DNA from: Corynebacterium vitaeruminis DSM 20294
GTDB taxonomy: Bacteria > Actinomycetota > Actinomycetes > Mycobacteriales > Mycobacteriaceae
Direction of reading: 5' to 3'
NCBI RefSeq assembly: GCF_000550805.1
Contig: NZ_CP004353.1
Coordinates: forward strand, 2,108,001-2,172,000
DNA length: 64,000 nt
Shown one piece after another: positions 1-9,485 of the stretch (positions within the stretch are counted from its first letter, which is position 1; each line of letters opens with the position of its first letter). A program made the translations under genes and the position numbers. Under the pieces are notes generated by a model. The model did not search any database. It worked only from the letters and a program-made list of their open reading frames with translations, and was not told the DNA's origin.

Positions 1-523
1 TGATGACCGGGATGAGCAGCACGAGGCCGATGATGAGCGACCAGGTGGACACGCTCAGCCGCGACTCGAGGGTGCGCTTGGTCACGAGCGAGAGGAAGAT
101 CTTCTCCTCGCGCCCAAGGCCCGAGCCCTCCTCGAACTCAGTGATCGACTTGCGCACGCCGTTGTTGCCGCCCGAGAACTGCCCGAGCTTGGTCTCCTCG
201 GCATCGCTTGCCACGTAGACCCAGTCGTTTCGCTGCTCGTTGATGGCCAAGATCGGCTGCCCGAGCTGGATCTCCAGCCGCTTGGCGCGGGTGAACTTCT
301 TGTCGCCGGAGTTGGCCGAGAACACCTTTCCGCCCGGCAGGGTTGCCTGGAGGTCGGTGTCGGTGGCGAGCACGCGCCACTCCTGGCCGTCCACGGTCGC
401 GCCGAACTCCTCCGAAGGCCAGTTCTGCGGCAGATCGAGGATCTGCGAGCCTTGGTCGTCGAGAAGCGAAACGACGTGCTCATCGCCCTGCTTGCGGCGG
501 TTGCCCCACTGCGTGTACCGCAT
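1..523 (-). CDS. Partial membrane protein gene downstream of glyS (C-terminus outside window)
   Basis: An open frame runs from an ATG at 523 down to base 1 with no stop, so the gene continues past the left edge; about 174 codons are visible. It begins MRYTQWGNRRKQGDEHVVSL and is a soluble, charged domain until about residue 155, where a hydrophobic stretch (TWSLIIGLVLLIPVI) begins, probably the first membrane segment. The ATG lies 2 bases after the glyS stop, so the two genes are very likely co-transcribed and coupled. I do not recognise the family. Codon use is normal for the neighbourhood. Confidence is for it being a real gene, not for any function. Confidence 0.72.
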   Translation of the reverse strand, partial: MRYTQWGNRRKQGDEHVVSLLDDQGSQILDLPQNWPSEEFGATVDGQEWRVLATDTDLQATLPGGKVFSANSGDKKFTRAKRLEIQLGQPILAINEQRNDWVYVASDAEETKLGQFSGGNNGVRKSITEFEEGSGLGREEKIFLSLVTKRTLESRLSVSTWSLIIGLVLLIPVI

Positions 524-525
524 TC

Positions 526-1911
526 TTAGCAACCGATCAGGCGGGAGGCGAGGTAGGACTGCAGGTCCTCGAGCTTGACGCGCTCCTGGGCCATGGTGTC
601 GCGCTCGCGCACGGTGACGGCGCCGTCCTCGAGGGTGTCGAAGTCGACGGTCACGCAGAACGGGGTGCCGATCTCGTCCTGGCGGCGGTAGCGGCGGCCG
701 ATGGCGCCGGAGGTGTCGTAGTCGATGTTCCAGAACTGGCGCAGCTGGGCCGCCAGCTCCTCTGCCTTGTCGGTCAGCGGCTCCTTCTTCGACAGCGGGA
801 GCACCGCCACCTTCACCGGCGACAGGCGGTAGTCGAGCTTGAGCACGACGCGCTTGTCGACGCCGCCCTTGGCGTTGGGGGCCTCGTCCTCGTGGTAGGC
901 GTCGACGAGGAAGGCCATCATGGAACGGCCCAGGCCCGCGGCCGGCTCGATGACGTAGGGGATCCAGCGCTCGCCGGTGGTCTGGTCGAAGTAGGACAGG
1001 TCCTCCCCGGAGCCCTCGGAGTGGACGCGCAGGTCGTAGTCGGTGCGGTTGGCGATGCCCTCGAGCTCGCCCCACTTGGAGTTCTGGAAGTTGAAGGCGT
1101 ACTCGATGTCGACGGTGCGCTTGGAGTAGTGGGAGAGCTTCTCCTTCGGGTGCTCGTACAGGCGCAGGTTGTCGGCGTTCACGCCCAGGTCGAGGTACCA
1201 CTGGTGGCGGGCGTCAATCCAGTACTGGTGCCATTCCTCGTCGGTGCCCGGCTTGACGAAGAACTCCATCTCCATCTGCTCGAACTCGCGGGTACGGAAG
1301 ATGAAGTTGCCCGGGGTGATCTCGTTGCGGAAGGACTTGCCGATGTTGGCGATGCCGAACGGGGGCTTCATGCGCGCGGAGGTCATGACGTTCTTGAAGT
1401 TGACGAAGATGCCCTGGGCGGTCTCCGGGCGCAGGTAGTGCAGGCCCTCCTCGTCGTCGACGGGGCCGAGGAAGGTCTTAAGCAGGCCGGAGAAGGCCCT
1501 CGGCTCGGTCCAGGCGCCCGGCTGGCCGGTCTCGGGGTCGTTGATGTCGGCCAGGCCGTTGGGGGCCGGGTGTCCGTGCTTCTCCTCGTAGGCCTCGAGC
1601 AGGTGGTCGGCGCGGTAGCGCTTGTGGGTGTGCAGGGACTCCACCAGCGGGTCGGTGAAGACCTCGACGTGGCCGGAGCTCACCCAGGTCTGGCGGGGCA
1701 GGATGACGGAGGTGTCCACACCCACGACGTCCGGACGCGAGGTCACCATGGAGCGCCACCACTGGCGCTTGATGTTCTCCTTCAGCTCCACGCCCAGCGG
1801 ACCGTAGTCCCATGCCGAGCGGGTACCGCCGTAGATCTCGCCGCAGGGGTAGACCAGGCCGCGGCGCTTACAGAGATTGACGACGGTGTCGATGACGTTG
1901 TTCGAAGCCAT
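526..1911 (-). CDS. glyS: Glycyl-tRNA synthetase (dimeric class II type)
   Basis: Charges tRNA-Gly with glycine in the cytoplasm. The 461-residue length fits the homodimeric bacterial/eukaryotic-type enzyme, not the alpha2-beta2 form. Class II motifs are visible: motif 1 around residues 37-55 ([16 protein letters not shown]), motif 2 ([16 protein letters not shown], about 200-215) and motif 3 ([12 protein letters not shown]). The C-terminal anticodon-binding domain starts near [14 protein letters not shown]. The start is fixed by an AAGGAGTG Shine-Dalgarno at 1923-1930, 11 bases upstream of the ATG. A TAGAAT at 2019-2024 is a possible -10. No T-box-like leader is apparent. The next gene starts 2 bases after its stop. 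Confidence 0.97.
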   Translation of the reverse strand: MASNNVIDTVVNLCKRRGLVYPCGEIYGGTRSAWDYGPLGVELKENIKRQWWRSMVTSRPDVVGVDTSVILPRQTWVSSGHVEVFTDPLVESLHTHKRYRADHLLEAYEEKHGHPAPNGLADINDPETGQPGAWTEPRAFSGLLKTFLGPVDDEEGLHYLRPETAQGIFVNFKNVMTSARMKPPFGIANIGKSFRNEITPGNFIFRTREFEQMEMEFFVKPGTDEEWHQYWIDARHQWYLDLGVNADNLRLYEHPKEKLSHYSKRTVDIEYAFNFQNSKWGELEGIANRTDYDLRVHSEGSGEDLSYFDQTTGERWIPYVIEPAAGLGRSMMAFLVDAYHEDEAPNAKGGVDKRVVLKLDYRLSPVKVAVLPLSKKEPLTDKAEELAAQLRQFWNIDYDTSGAIGRRYRRQDEIGTPFCVTVDFDTLEDGAVTVRERDTMAQERVKLEDLQSYLASRLIGC

Positions 1912-2063
1912 GAGGTTTTGAACACTCCTTATAGGTATTGAGGCTTACGCACCGCTGGCTGCGGTGCCCAGTGCTGTGCCCGGCGGGCGCGAGCACACGC
2001 CCCCGAAACATTCCCCATATTCTAGCCTGTCCACCCGGTTTTATCGCTTTGGGTGGCCGGTTG

Positions 2064-2081
2064 CCGTAGGCGTCGACAAGC
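2064..2081 (+). repeat. GTCGAC interspersed repeat, copy 1
   Basis: CCGTAGGCGTCGACAAGC, with the exact core at 2069-2081, between the divergent glyS and znr genes. A hairpin (CCACCC 2031-2036 with GGGTGG 2051-2056) ends 7 bases before it. The same 18-mer occurs at 48857-48874 and 59539-59556. See findings for the family. Confidence 0.75.
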
Positions 2082-2343
2082 AGCAAAAACTGCCTGGGCT
2101 TCATCGCTCTCGCGCGCCTGCTACCCCTTTTTGAGGTTCATTTCGCATAGGAACAGGTCACGTTTTCGACTGCCCCCAGTAATAAGGTGGGACTTCAGGC
2201 CATTCTAAGGTTAAGATAAGTATTCGAGTATGAATTGAAATTAGTATGCGAGGAAACGCATTCCCCTCACATCTCTACTCAGACACTCGCGTAAACCTGA
2301 ATTACCCACCCGTCGAGACATCGCTGTCACCCAGGAGAAGATG

Positions 2344-2742
2344 ATGGAGACCCAAACCACTCCTACCAACCGGCACCCCAACCCGGCCACCGTTACCGAC
2401 TCCCCGCTCCCCGCAGCGTTTTCTTTTAACGAGCAGGACGAGGCACTCCCCCTCCAGGACCTGCTCGGGCTCTTCCATGCGCTCGATTCCCAGATCCGCA
2501 TTCACATCATCGACCTTCTCTCGCAGCGCGACCACTACGTGTTTGAGCTGGTAGAGATCCTCGGCTCCAGCCAGCCGCTGGTGAGCCAGCACCTTCGGGT
2601 TCTCAAGAATTCCGGCCTCATCGACTCCTCCCGGGTGGGCAGGCAGGTGACCTATCGGCTGGCACAGCCGGAGGTGCTTCCGCTCATCGCGACGGCGCGA
2701 AACATCCTGCGTTCCATCAACGAGCAGCGCAAAGAAGTGTAA
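2344..2742 (+). CDS. znr: ArsR-family metal-sensing repressor upstream of zur (Znr-like)
   Basis: Winged-helix repressor of the ArsR/SmtB family, about 132 residues. The recognition region reads SSQPLVSQHLRVLKNSGLIDSS, followed by the wing GRQVTYRLAQP. No CxC metal site is visible; an alpha-5 type site cannot be assigned by eye. The pairing ArsR gene – zur beside glyS matches the znr-zur arrangement of Corynebacterium glutamicum, where both proteins act in zinc homeostasis; the name rests on this context. Two ATGs are in tandem (2341 and 2344). The second is preferred because AGGAG at 2333-2337 then has a 6-base spacer rather than 3. The N-terminal ~25 residues are low-complexity (Thr/Pro/Asn) and probably disordered. 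Confidence 0.82.
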   Translation: METQTTPTNRHPNPATVTDSPLPAAFSFNEQDEALPLQDLLGLFHALDSQIRIHIIDLLSQRDHYVFELVEILGSSQPLVSQHLRVLKNSGLIDSSRVGRQVTYRLAQPEVLPLIATARNILRSINEQRKEV

Positions 2743-3112
2743 TTTGCATCACCTGATTGGGACGTTGTAGCGGTTTTTAACTGTCGCCCGACAGTACTGA
2801 CCGCACCCTGAGCTGCAACTTCCCCCTGGGCCCACCAATAGGTAAATAGGTGACACATTTACCAGTTTTAAAGAAAACTAGAAATCGAATTAAATAATCT
2901 CGTGATAGTTGCGGTTAAACTATCCACAATCGAGTCATTTAGTGATTCACAGCTATTTGCCAAACTTTTGGCAGCAGGACTTTAACACCAAGTCGTAGCC
3001 TTGCGTGCAGTTGAAAAGTCCAGCCAACCAAAAGGGTGGCCAACCTTTTTCTATCGAAGAAACTTTCTCTTGGCGCGGCCCCGTACGCGCTTGCCTTTTG
3101 AAAGGACAACAC
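2743..3112 (+). promoter_or_regulatory. A+T-rich znr-zur spacer with three inverted repeats
   Basis: 370 bases with no gene. It holds ATAGTT-N7-AACTAT (2905-2923), TGCCAAA-CT-TTTGGCA (2958-2973) and AAAAGG...CCTTTTT around 3030-3050. The last two are good candidates for operators, or for a weak terminator followed by a zur promoter. The A+T content is clearly above the neighbourhood. I cannot match a Zur box with confidence. Confidence 0.45.
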
Positions 3113-3541
3113 ATGTCACCCACCATCGATCGGACTGTGCCGAAGCTCGGCGTGCGCAGCACCCGTCAGCGCACCGCCGTCGTGAACGTCCTGCGCGACC
3201 TGGAGAACTTCGCCTCCGCGAAGACCATCCACCAGGAGCTCACCAACCGCAACCTGCGCGTGGGCCTGACCACCGTGTACCGCACCCTGCAGTCGCTGAC
3301 CGACATCAAGGCCGTCGATGTGCTGCACATGTCCAACGGTGAGACTCTCTACCGCCACTGCGTGACCGAGGAGCACCACCACCACCTGGTGTGCACCAAC
3401 TGCGGCAAGACGGTCGAGATCGACGGCGGCCCCGTCGAGAAGTGGGCCAACGAGGTCTGCGCAACCCACGGCTTTACCCTGACCGGGCACGAGGCCGAGG
3501 TCTTCGGCCTGTGCGCCGACTGCGCCGCAAAGAAGTCCTAA
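3113..3541 (+). CDS. zur: Zinc uptake regulator (Fur family)
   Basis: Fur-family repressor of 142 residues. Winged helix in the N-terminal half (TRQRTAVVNVLRDL ... GLTTVYRTLQSL), then the metal-binding region with a His cluster (EEHHHHLVC), CTNCGK and a second CADC pair near the C-terminus, which form the structural zinc site typical of Zur. The start is ATG 3113, with AAAGGA at 3101-3106. A longer in-frame reading from 3005 lacks a ribosome site and Fur homology. With znr it probably reports zinc status and represses zinc uptake genes. A strong terminator follows. Confidence 0.93.
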   Translation: MSPTIDRTVPKLGVRSTRQRTAVVNVLRDLENFASAKTIHQELTNRNLRVGLTTVYRTLQSLTDIKAVDVLHMSNGETLYRHCVTEEHHHHLVCTNCGKTVEIDGGPVEKWANEVCATHGFTLTGHEAEVFGLCADCAAKKS

Positions 3542-3567
3542 TCGCCCCTTTAAGGTCGCAAAAGCGA

Positions 3568-3603
3568 AAGCCGCCGCTACAACCATGTAGCGGCGGTTCT
3601 TTT
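3568..3603 (+). terminator. Terminator of zur
   Basis: Stem CCGCCGCTAC (3571-3580) and GTAGCGGCGG (3587-3596), loop AACCAT, followed by TTCTTTTTG. Confidence 0.9.
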
Positions 3604-3740
3604 TGTCCCGAAAGATGATTTGGAAATAGCATTTTCCGCGAAACAACGAGAATTAGGGGGCATTTATAAACGCCTTTAAATGCGACTACCCTCTCTCACT
3701 TTGTTAGATTGCTATCTCATCGATAGCCGAGGGAGGGGTC

Positions 3741-4850
3741 TCAGCTTGCCGCCACGCCGAAGAGCGTGCCGAGCGCATAGGTCACGCCCGCCGCGCCGAG
3801 CCCGACGCACAGCTGCCGGATGGCGCGCATGAGCGGCGGCTTGCCGGACAGCACGCCCGTAATGGAGCCCGTCACCATGAGGGAGAGCCCCACGAGGACG
3901 AGCGCCACGACGCCGGAGACCAGGGTGGGCAGGCCGAAGATGAACGGGATGATCGGGATGAACGCGCCGGTGCCGAAGCACAGGAAGCTGGAGATCGCGG
4001 CCGTCCACGCAGCCCCCTGGGTGTCCGGCACCGACACGGCACCGGCGTTGAGGATCTCGCCGTTGACGTGGTGGGTGCTTTCCAGCTGCTCGAAGACCTT
4101 CGCCGCCTGCACCTCGGCCTCGATCTCGCTCATGCCGCGGGCGCGGTAAACGAGCGCGAGCTCGTTGGCATCGACGTCGAGGAGCGGGACCGCCTTGCCC
4201 GCCCGCGGGTGCGGCGTGGAGGCGTCGAGCAGCTCGCTTTGGCTCTTGACCGAGATGTACTCCCCCGCGCCCATGGAGAGCGCGCCGGCCAGCAGGCCGG
4301 AGATGCCGGTGATAAGCACGATGTGAGGCTCGACGCCCGAGGCCATGACACCAAGCACGAGGGCGAGGTTGGAGACGAGCCCGTCGTTCGCGCCGAAGAC
4401 GGCCGCGCGGAAGCCGCCGCTCATCTGCTCGCGGCCCCGGGACGCAAGCCCGCGCACGATCTCCGCGTGGATGGCCTCGTCGGCCTTCATCTGCCCGGTG
4501 GCGTCCTCGTCGTCCCGGTACGGGCTGCGGGTCTCCGCGGTCTGCATCATCGCCAGCGCGAACACGGTGCCGAAGTTTTTGGCCATGAATCCCAGCCAGC
4601 GGGTGTGCAGGTCCGGCTTCTGGGGGAAGCCCACGTGCTCGCCCAGGAGGTTGCGCCAGTGGTCCTCGTGGCGCGACTCGGCGTCGGCGATCGCCATGAG
4701 GATCTCGCGCTCCTCCCCCTCGCGGTGGCGGGCCAGCTCGCGGTAGACCGCGGCCTCGGCGCGCTCGTTGGCAAGGTACTGCCGCCAGCGCTTGATCTGC
4801 TTCGGGGTGGGCTCGGCGCCGCCGAGGCGGCGGTCTTCGTCGACCATCAC
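3741..4850 (-). CDS. VIT1/CCC1-type Fe/Mn transporter with N-terminal ferritin-like domain
   Basis: 369 residues. The first ~150 form a rubrerythrin/ferritin-like helical domain with metal-ligand type residues (ERAEAAVYRELARH, ADAESRHEDHW, DEAIHAEIV). The rest is a five-helix VIT1 domain with the family signature FGANDGLVSNLALVLGV. VIT1/CCC1 proteins move ferrous iron or manganese across membranes; direction and ion here are inference. The start GTG (4848-4850) shares a base with the uppS stop (TAGTG), so translation is probably coupled; an ATG follows directly at 4847. GGAGGG lies about 8 bases upstream of the GTG. A small hairpin GCTATC/GATAGC (3711-3727) lies just downstream. Confidence 0.88.
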   Translation of the reverse strand: MMVDEDRRLGGAEPTPKQIKRWRQYLANERAEAAVYRELARHREGEEREILMAIADAESRHEDHWRNLLGEHVGFPQKPDLHTRWLGFMAKNFGTVFALAMMQTAETRSPYRDDEDATGQMKADEAIHAEIVRGLASRGREQMSGGFRAAVFGANDGLVSNLALVLGVMASGVEPHIVLITGISGLLAGALSMGAGEYISVKSQSELLDASTPHPRAGKAVPLLDVDANELALVYRARGMSEIEAEVQAAKVFEQLESTHHVNGEILNAGAVSVPDTQGAAWTAAISSFLCFGTGAFIPIIPFIFGLPTLVSGVVALVLVGLSLMVTGSITGVLSGKPPLMRAIRQLCVGLGAAGVTYALGTLFGVAAS

Positions 4851-5602
4851 TACTTGGTCCCTCCGAATCGGCGGTCGCGGCGCGCGTACTCCTCGACGGC
4901 GTCGAAGAGGTCCTGCGGAGTGTAGTCCGGAAACAGCTTGTTCTGGAAGACCATCTCCGCGTAGGCCGACTGCCAGATGAGGAAGTTAGAGGTGCGCTTC
5001 TCCCCCGACGGGCGCAGGAGGAGATCCACGTCGGGCATCTGCGGGTCGTAGAGGAAGGTGTGGAAGTTCTTCTCCGTGATGTCCTCCGGGCGCAGGGTGC
5101 CGGCTTGGACCTGCTTGGCGATGTTCTTCACGGCATCGGTGATCTCGGCGCGGCCGCCGTAGTTGACGCACATGTTGAGCGTCATCTTCGTGTTGTTCTT
5201 GGTCTTTTCCTCCGCCGCCTCCAGCTCGCGGATGACGCTGCGCCACAGGCGCGGGCGGCGGCCGGACCAGTGCACCTTCACGCCCCACTCGTTGAGCTGG
5301 TCGGTCTGGCGGCGGATGACGTCGCGGTTGAACCCCATGAGGAAGCGCACCTCCTCGGCCGAGCGCCGCCAGTTCTCCGTCGAGAAGGCGTAGGCGGAAA
5401 GATAGGGAACCTCCATGGCCAGGCAGGCCTGCACCAAGGACATCAAGACGCCCTCGCCGCGCTTGTGTCCCTCGGTGCGCTTGAGCCCGCGCTCCTGGGC
5501 CCAGCGCCCGTTGCCGTCCATGACGAGCGCGATGTGAGAGGGCATGAATTCGGCCGGGATCTGCGGGGGAACAAGATTAGTCACATCGAAATATTGTGCC
5601 AT
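4850..5602 (-). CDS. uppS: Z-type polyprenyl (deca-/undecaprenyl) diphosphate synthase
   Basis: cis-Prenyltransferase, 250 residues, that extends farnesyl or shorter diphosphates with isopentenyl diphosphate to make the lipid carrier for peptidoglycan and arabinogalactan. Visible motifs are [17 protein letters not shown] (catalytic Asp), STENWRR, and the C-terminal [18 protein letters not shown] with [12 protein letters not shown]. Start ATG 5602 has AGGAA at 7 bases; an upstream extension in the same frame overlaps recO and lacks homology. The position next to recO and era matches the corynebacterial/mycobacterial long-chain enzyme (decaprenyl type in mycobacteria), so the exact product length is uncertain. 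Confidence 0.93.
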   Translation of the reverse strand: MAQYFDVTNLVPPQIPAEFMPSHIALVMDGNGRWAQERGLKRTEGHKRGEGVLMSLVQACLAMEVPYLSAYAFSTENWRRSAEEVRFLMGFNRDVIRRQTDQLNEWGVKVHWSGRRPRLWRSVIRELEAAEEKTKNNTKMTLNMCVNYGGRAEITDAVKNIAKQVQAGTLRPEDITEKNFHTFLYDPQMPDVDLLLRPSGEKRTSNFLIWQSAYAEMVFQNKLFPDYTPQDLFDAVEEYARRDRRFGGTK

Positions 5603-5643
5603 CTCGGGGTTCCTAATGGAACTTGTGGATCGATGTTGCGGGG

Positions 5644-6390
5644 CTAGCCGCGGCGGGCTTGGTCGAGCACGTTGAGGCTCGACAGCTTCTTTTCCATGTG
5701 CCACTGGATGTAGGCGCGGGTGAGCTGGTGCGCGGTTGCCACCCGCGCGGGGGTCTCCAGCTCGCGGGCCTCGCCTTCGTAGCCGTTTTGCCACAGCCAC
5801 ATGAGGTGCAAGACCTCCTCGTCCACCTCGGCCGCACCCTGCGGGCGGCAGTTGACGCACACCGCCCCGCCCGGCGCCGGATGGAACGCGTGGTGCGGCC
5901 CCACCTGCCCGCACTGCGCGCAGGCGAACAGGCTCGGCGCCCAGCCACACAGGTTCATCGCCTGCAGGAAATAGGTATCCAGCGCCGCGATGGGGTCGGG
6001 CGCTGTGCGGATGCTTTCCAGCGCCGCGATGGTGAGGTCATAGAGCTCCTCGGCCTCACCAAAGCTTGCCACGCTGAGCTTTTCGACGGCTTCGAGAACA
6101 GCCGAGGCCGCGGCGTAGCGCTCTAGGTCTTCGATGATGCCCGAGGCGAGGAAGGAGACGGTCTCGGCCTGCGTGATGGACTCGAGGTTGCGCCCGGCGT
6201 AGAGCTGCACGTCGAGCTCGACGAAGGGCTGGAGACGGGAGCCGAAGCGGCTCTTCGTGCGGCGCACGCCCTTGGCCACGCCACGCACCAGCCCGCGCCC
6301 GCGCGTGAGCAGGACGATGATGCGGTCCGCCTCGCCGAAGTCGTAGGTGCGCACAACGATGGCGCGCTCCCGGTAGGACTCCCTTCTCAC
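5644..6390 (-). CDS. recO: DNA repair protein RecO
   Basis: Recombination mediator that works with RecR to load RecA at gaps. 248 residues: N-terminal OB-fold ([21 protein letters not shown] ... [11 protein letters not shown]) and a C-terminal helical part holding a four-cysteine zinc motif (CAQCGQ ... CVNC). The GTG start (6388-6390) overlaps the era stop by one base (TAGTG), so translation is coupled to era. No clear independent Shine-Dalgarno is seen, which fits coupling. uppS follows after 41 bases. Confidence 0.94.
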   Translation of the reverse strand: MRRESYRERAIVVRTYDFGEADRIIVLLTRGRGLVRGVAKGVRRTKSRFGSRLQPFVELDVQLYAGRNLESITQAETVSFLASGIIEDLERYAAASAVLEAVEKLSVASFGEAEELYDLTIAALESIRTAPDPIAALDTYFLQAMNLCGWAPSLFACAQCGQVGPHHAFHPAPGGAVCVNCRPQGAAEVDEEVLHLMWLWQNGYEGEARELETPARVATAHQLTRAYIQWHMEKKLSSLNVLDQARRG

Positions 6391-7307
6391 TAGAAGCCCA
6401 GGCGGCCCAGCTGCTTCGGGTCCGACTGCCAGTTCTTGAGCACCTTGATGCGCAGGTCGAGGTACACGTTCTGGCCGAGCAGCTCGATGATCTGCGGGCG
6501 GGCCTGGTAGACGATGCGGCCGAGGCGGCGGCCGTCCTTGCCGATGATGATGGACTTCTGCCCGGGGCGCTCGACGTAGATGACGGCGTGGACGTCGAGC
6601 ACGCCCTCGCGCTCCTCGTTGGGGATGATCTCGTCGACCTGGACCGCCACCGAGTGCGGCAGCTCGTCCTTGAGACCCTTGAGCGCGGCCTCGCGGATGA
6701 GCTCGGCGATGCGGGTCTCGGTGTCGTCGTCGGTCAGGTGATCGTCCGGGTAGAACTTCGGCCCCTCGGGCAGCTGGGAGACGATGACGTCGAGCAGGAC
6801 GTCGCGCTGCTCGCCGGTCAGCGCGGAGACCGGAACGACCTCGCTCTCACCGCCGAGCAGCTCGTGCAGGGCCATGAGCTGGGCCGCGACCTGGTCGCGG
6901 GAGGCCTTGTCCACCTTGGTGACGATACCCAGCACCGGGGTCTTCGGGGCGACCTTCTTCACGGCGTCGAGGATCCACTTGTCACCCGGGCCGATCTTCT
7001 CGTCCGCCGGGATGGTGATGCCGATGAGATCCATGTCGGCGTAGGTGTCCTTGACCACCTCGTTGAGTCGCTCGCCCAGCAGCGTGCGCGGGCGGTGCAG
7101 GCCGGGGGTGTCCACCACGATGATCTGCGCGTCCGGGCGGTGGACGATGCCGCGGATCGGGTGGCGCGTGGTCTCCGGCTGGTCGGCGGTGATGGCGATC
7201 TTCTCGCCCACCAGCGCGTTGGTGAGGGTGGACTTGCCCGTGTTCGGGCGGCCGACGAAGGAAATGAATCCGGAGCGGAAGCCCTCCGGGGTATCGGTGT
7301 ATGACAA
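6390..7307 (-). CDS. era: GTPase Era, 16S rRNA maturation
   Basis: Ras-like GTPase plus C-terminal KH domain that binds the 3' end of 16S rRNA during 30S assembly. G1 GRPNTGKST, G2 region TTRHPIRG, G3 DTPGLH, G4 TKVD and G5 SAL are all present; the KH domain reads IIIGKDGRRLGRIVYQARPQI. The frame opens with TTG at 7319, GTG at 7310 and TTG at 7307. The last is chosen because GGAG then has a usual 6-base spacer and the protein begins with the family-like (M)SYTDTPEGFRSGF; this is uncertain by 12 bases. recO overlaps its stop. Confidence 0.94.
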   Translation of the reverse strand: MSYTDTPEGFRSGFISFVGRPNTGKSTLTNALVGEKIAITADQPETTRHPIRGIVHRPDAQIIVVDTPGLHRPRTLLGERLNEVVKDTYADMDLIGITIPADEKIGPGDKWILDAVKKVAPKTPVLGIVTKVDKASRDQVAAQLMALHELLGGESEVVPVSALTGEQRDVLLDVIVSQLPEGPKFYPDDHLTDDDTETRIAELIREAALKGLKDELPHSVAVQVDEIIPNEEREGVLDVHAVIYVERPGQKSIIIGKDGRRLGRIVYQARPQIIELLGQNVYLDLRIKVLKNWQSDPKQLGRLGF

Positions 7308-7336
7308 CACCTGCTCCAATCTGTTAAACGATCACT

Positions 7337-7362
7337 GCCCGCCTTGGCGTCGACAAGCGGGC
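7337..7362 (-). terminator. Hairpin with GTCGAC repeat (copy 2) in its loop
   Basis: GCCCGC (7337-7342) pairs with GCGGGC (7357-7362). The loop carries CTTGGCGTCGACAA, so the repeat core (7346-7358) spans the loop and enters the right arm. It lies between galE and era, and on the minus strand is about 60 bases past the galE stop. Confidence 0.6.
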
Positions 7363-7372
7363 AAACCTAGAC

Positions 7373-7400
7373 GCCCCCAATCCTATTCTCGGTTGGGGGC
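7373..7400 (-). terminator. Hairpin downstream of galE
   Basis: GCCCCCAA (7373-7380) pairs with TTGGGGGC (7393-7400), 12-base loop, starting 19 bases past the galE stop. There is no long U-tract, so termination is inferred from position. Confidence 0.6.
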
Positions 7401-7418
7401 AAAACCCAAGGACGCGGG

Positions 7419-8549
<1,131 letters not shown>

Positions 8550-9401
8550 CTAGGCGATCTTCGTGACCTCGAACTCCATCGCCGGGTGGGCGTAGGCCTC
8601 CTGGGACTCGATGAGCAGCAGCTCGCGGGAGTCGGCCTTGAAGGTGTTCTCGATGAGGGCATAGACGCTGGAGGCGGTGCGGGCCAGCGCGCCCGCGGCG
8701 TCGTGATCGCGGATGTAGTGGCCAGTGAACAGCGAGGCGGTGACGTCGCCGGAGCCGTTGCGCTTGAAGTCGAGGAACGGGGTCTGCACGATCCAGGCGC
8801 CGGCGTCGTTGACGGCGATCATCTCGATGGTGTTCTCCGGGCGGTCCTCGCGGGCGACGGAGGTGACCAGGATGGTCTCCGGGCCGAGCTTGCGTGCGGC
8901 CTCGGCGGCCTTGAGGGTGGAGTCGATGTCCTGGCACTCGACGCCGGTGAGGTAGCCCAGCTCGAACTGGTTCGGGGTGATGATGTCAGCCACCGGGACG
9001 ACGCGGTCGCGCAGCAGCGGCGGGATGAGGTCGGAGACGAAGCAGCCGGACTTCGCGTTGCCCATGACCGGGTCGCAGGCGTACAGCGCGTTCGGGTTGG
9101 CCTCCTTGATCTTGGCCACGGTCTCGATGATGACGTCGGCGATGTCGGAGCCACCCTGGTAGCCGGAGAGGATGGCGTCGATCTTCGGGAACGCGCCGCG
9201 CTTCTCCACGCCCGCGATGACGTCGCGGACCTGGTCGGCGGAGATGAGGTCGCCGCCCCACTCGCCGTAGCCGGTGTGGTTGGAGAAGTTGACGGTGTGG
9301 ACCGGCCAGACCTCGTGGCCGATGCGCTGGAGCGGGAAGACGGCCGCCGAGTTGCCCACGTGGCCGTAGGTGACGTGGGACTGGATTGACAGAATGTTCA
9401 T
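8550..9401 (-). CDS. pdxY: Pyridoxal/pyridoxamine kinase (PdxY-like)
   Basis: Ribokinase-like enzyme of about 283 residues that phosphorylates pyridoxal for PLP salvage. Hallmarks are the N-terminal NILSIQSHVTYGHVGNSAA, the substrate-region HTGYGEWGG, the ATP-side TPNQFELGYLTG and the C-terminal GSGDVTASLFTGH (catalytic Asp in GSGD). The start at ATG 9401 is preferred over 9410: CACAAT (9409-9414) then sits 7 bases upstream like the -10 of a leaderless gene, and GGAG is close by. The same CACAAT-GGAG arrangement precedes malQ. It is monocistronic, with galE 195 bases downstream. Confidence 0.9.
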   Translation of the reverse strand: MNILSIQSHVTYGHVGNSAAVFPLQRIGHEVWPVHTVNFSNHTGYGEWGGDLISADQVRDVIAGVEKRGAFPKIDAILSGYQGGSDIADVIIETVAKIKEANPNALYACDPVMGNAKSGCFVSDLIPPLLRDRVVPVADIITPNQFELGYLTGVECQDIDSTLKAAEAARKLGPETILVTSVAREDRPENTIEMIAVNDAGAWIVQTPFLDFKRNGSGDVTASLFTGHYIRDHDAAGALARTASSVYALIENTFKADSRELLLIESQEAYAHPAMEFEVTKIA

Positions 9402-9464
9402 GTACTCCATTGTGCGGCATGCATTCCGCGCGGTGGGCATTCGGCCCCGCTAGTCCACCACAAT

Positions 9465-9482
9465 CGCGGGCCTAGGCCCGCG
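9465..9482 (-). terminator. 18-bp perfect palindrome after the CBS-domain gene
   Basis: CGCGGGCCTAGGCCCGCG lies 3 bases past the stop of the CBS gene. It can form a hairpin; no U-tract follows on the minus strand. Confidence 0.5.
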
Positions 9483-9485
9483 GCG

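Noticed and set aside
343..1941. Long plus-strand open frame (532 codons) opposite glyS
   Set aside because: It is the antisense shadow of a well-conserved glyS gene, with Val/Leu/Gly/Asp-rich nonsense and no ribosome site. The same holds for other long antisense frames, for example 16062-18080, 18258-20102, 31217-32944 (minus) and 49036-50892 (minus).
1912..2100. Possible T-box leader upstream of glyS
   Set aside because: No AGGGTGGAACCGCG-like T-box sequence or antiterminator fold is visible on the minus strand; the stretch holds only a possible -10 and a Shine-Dalgarno.
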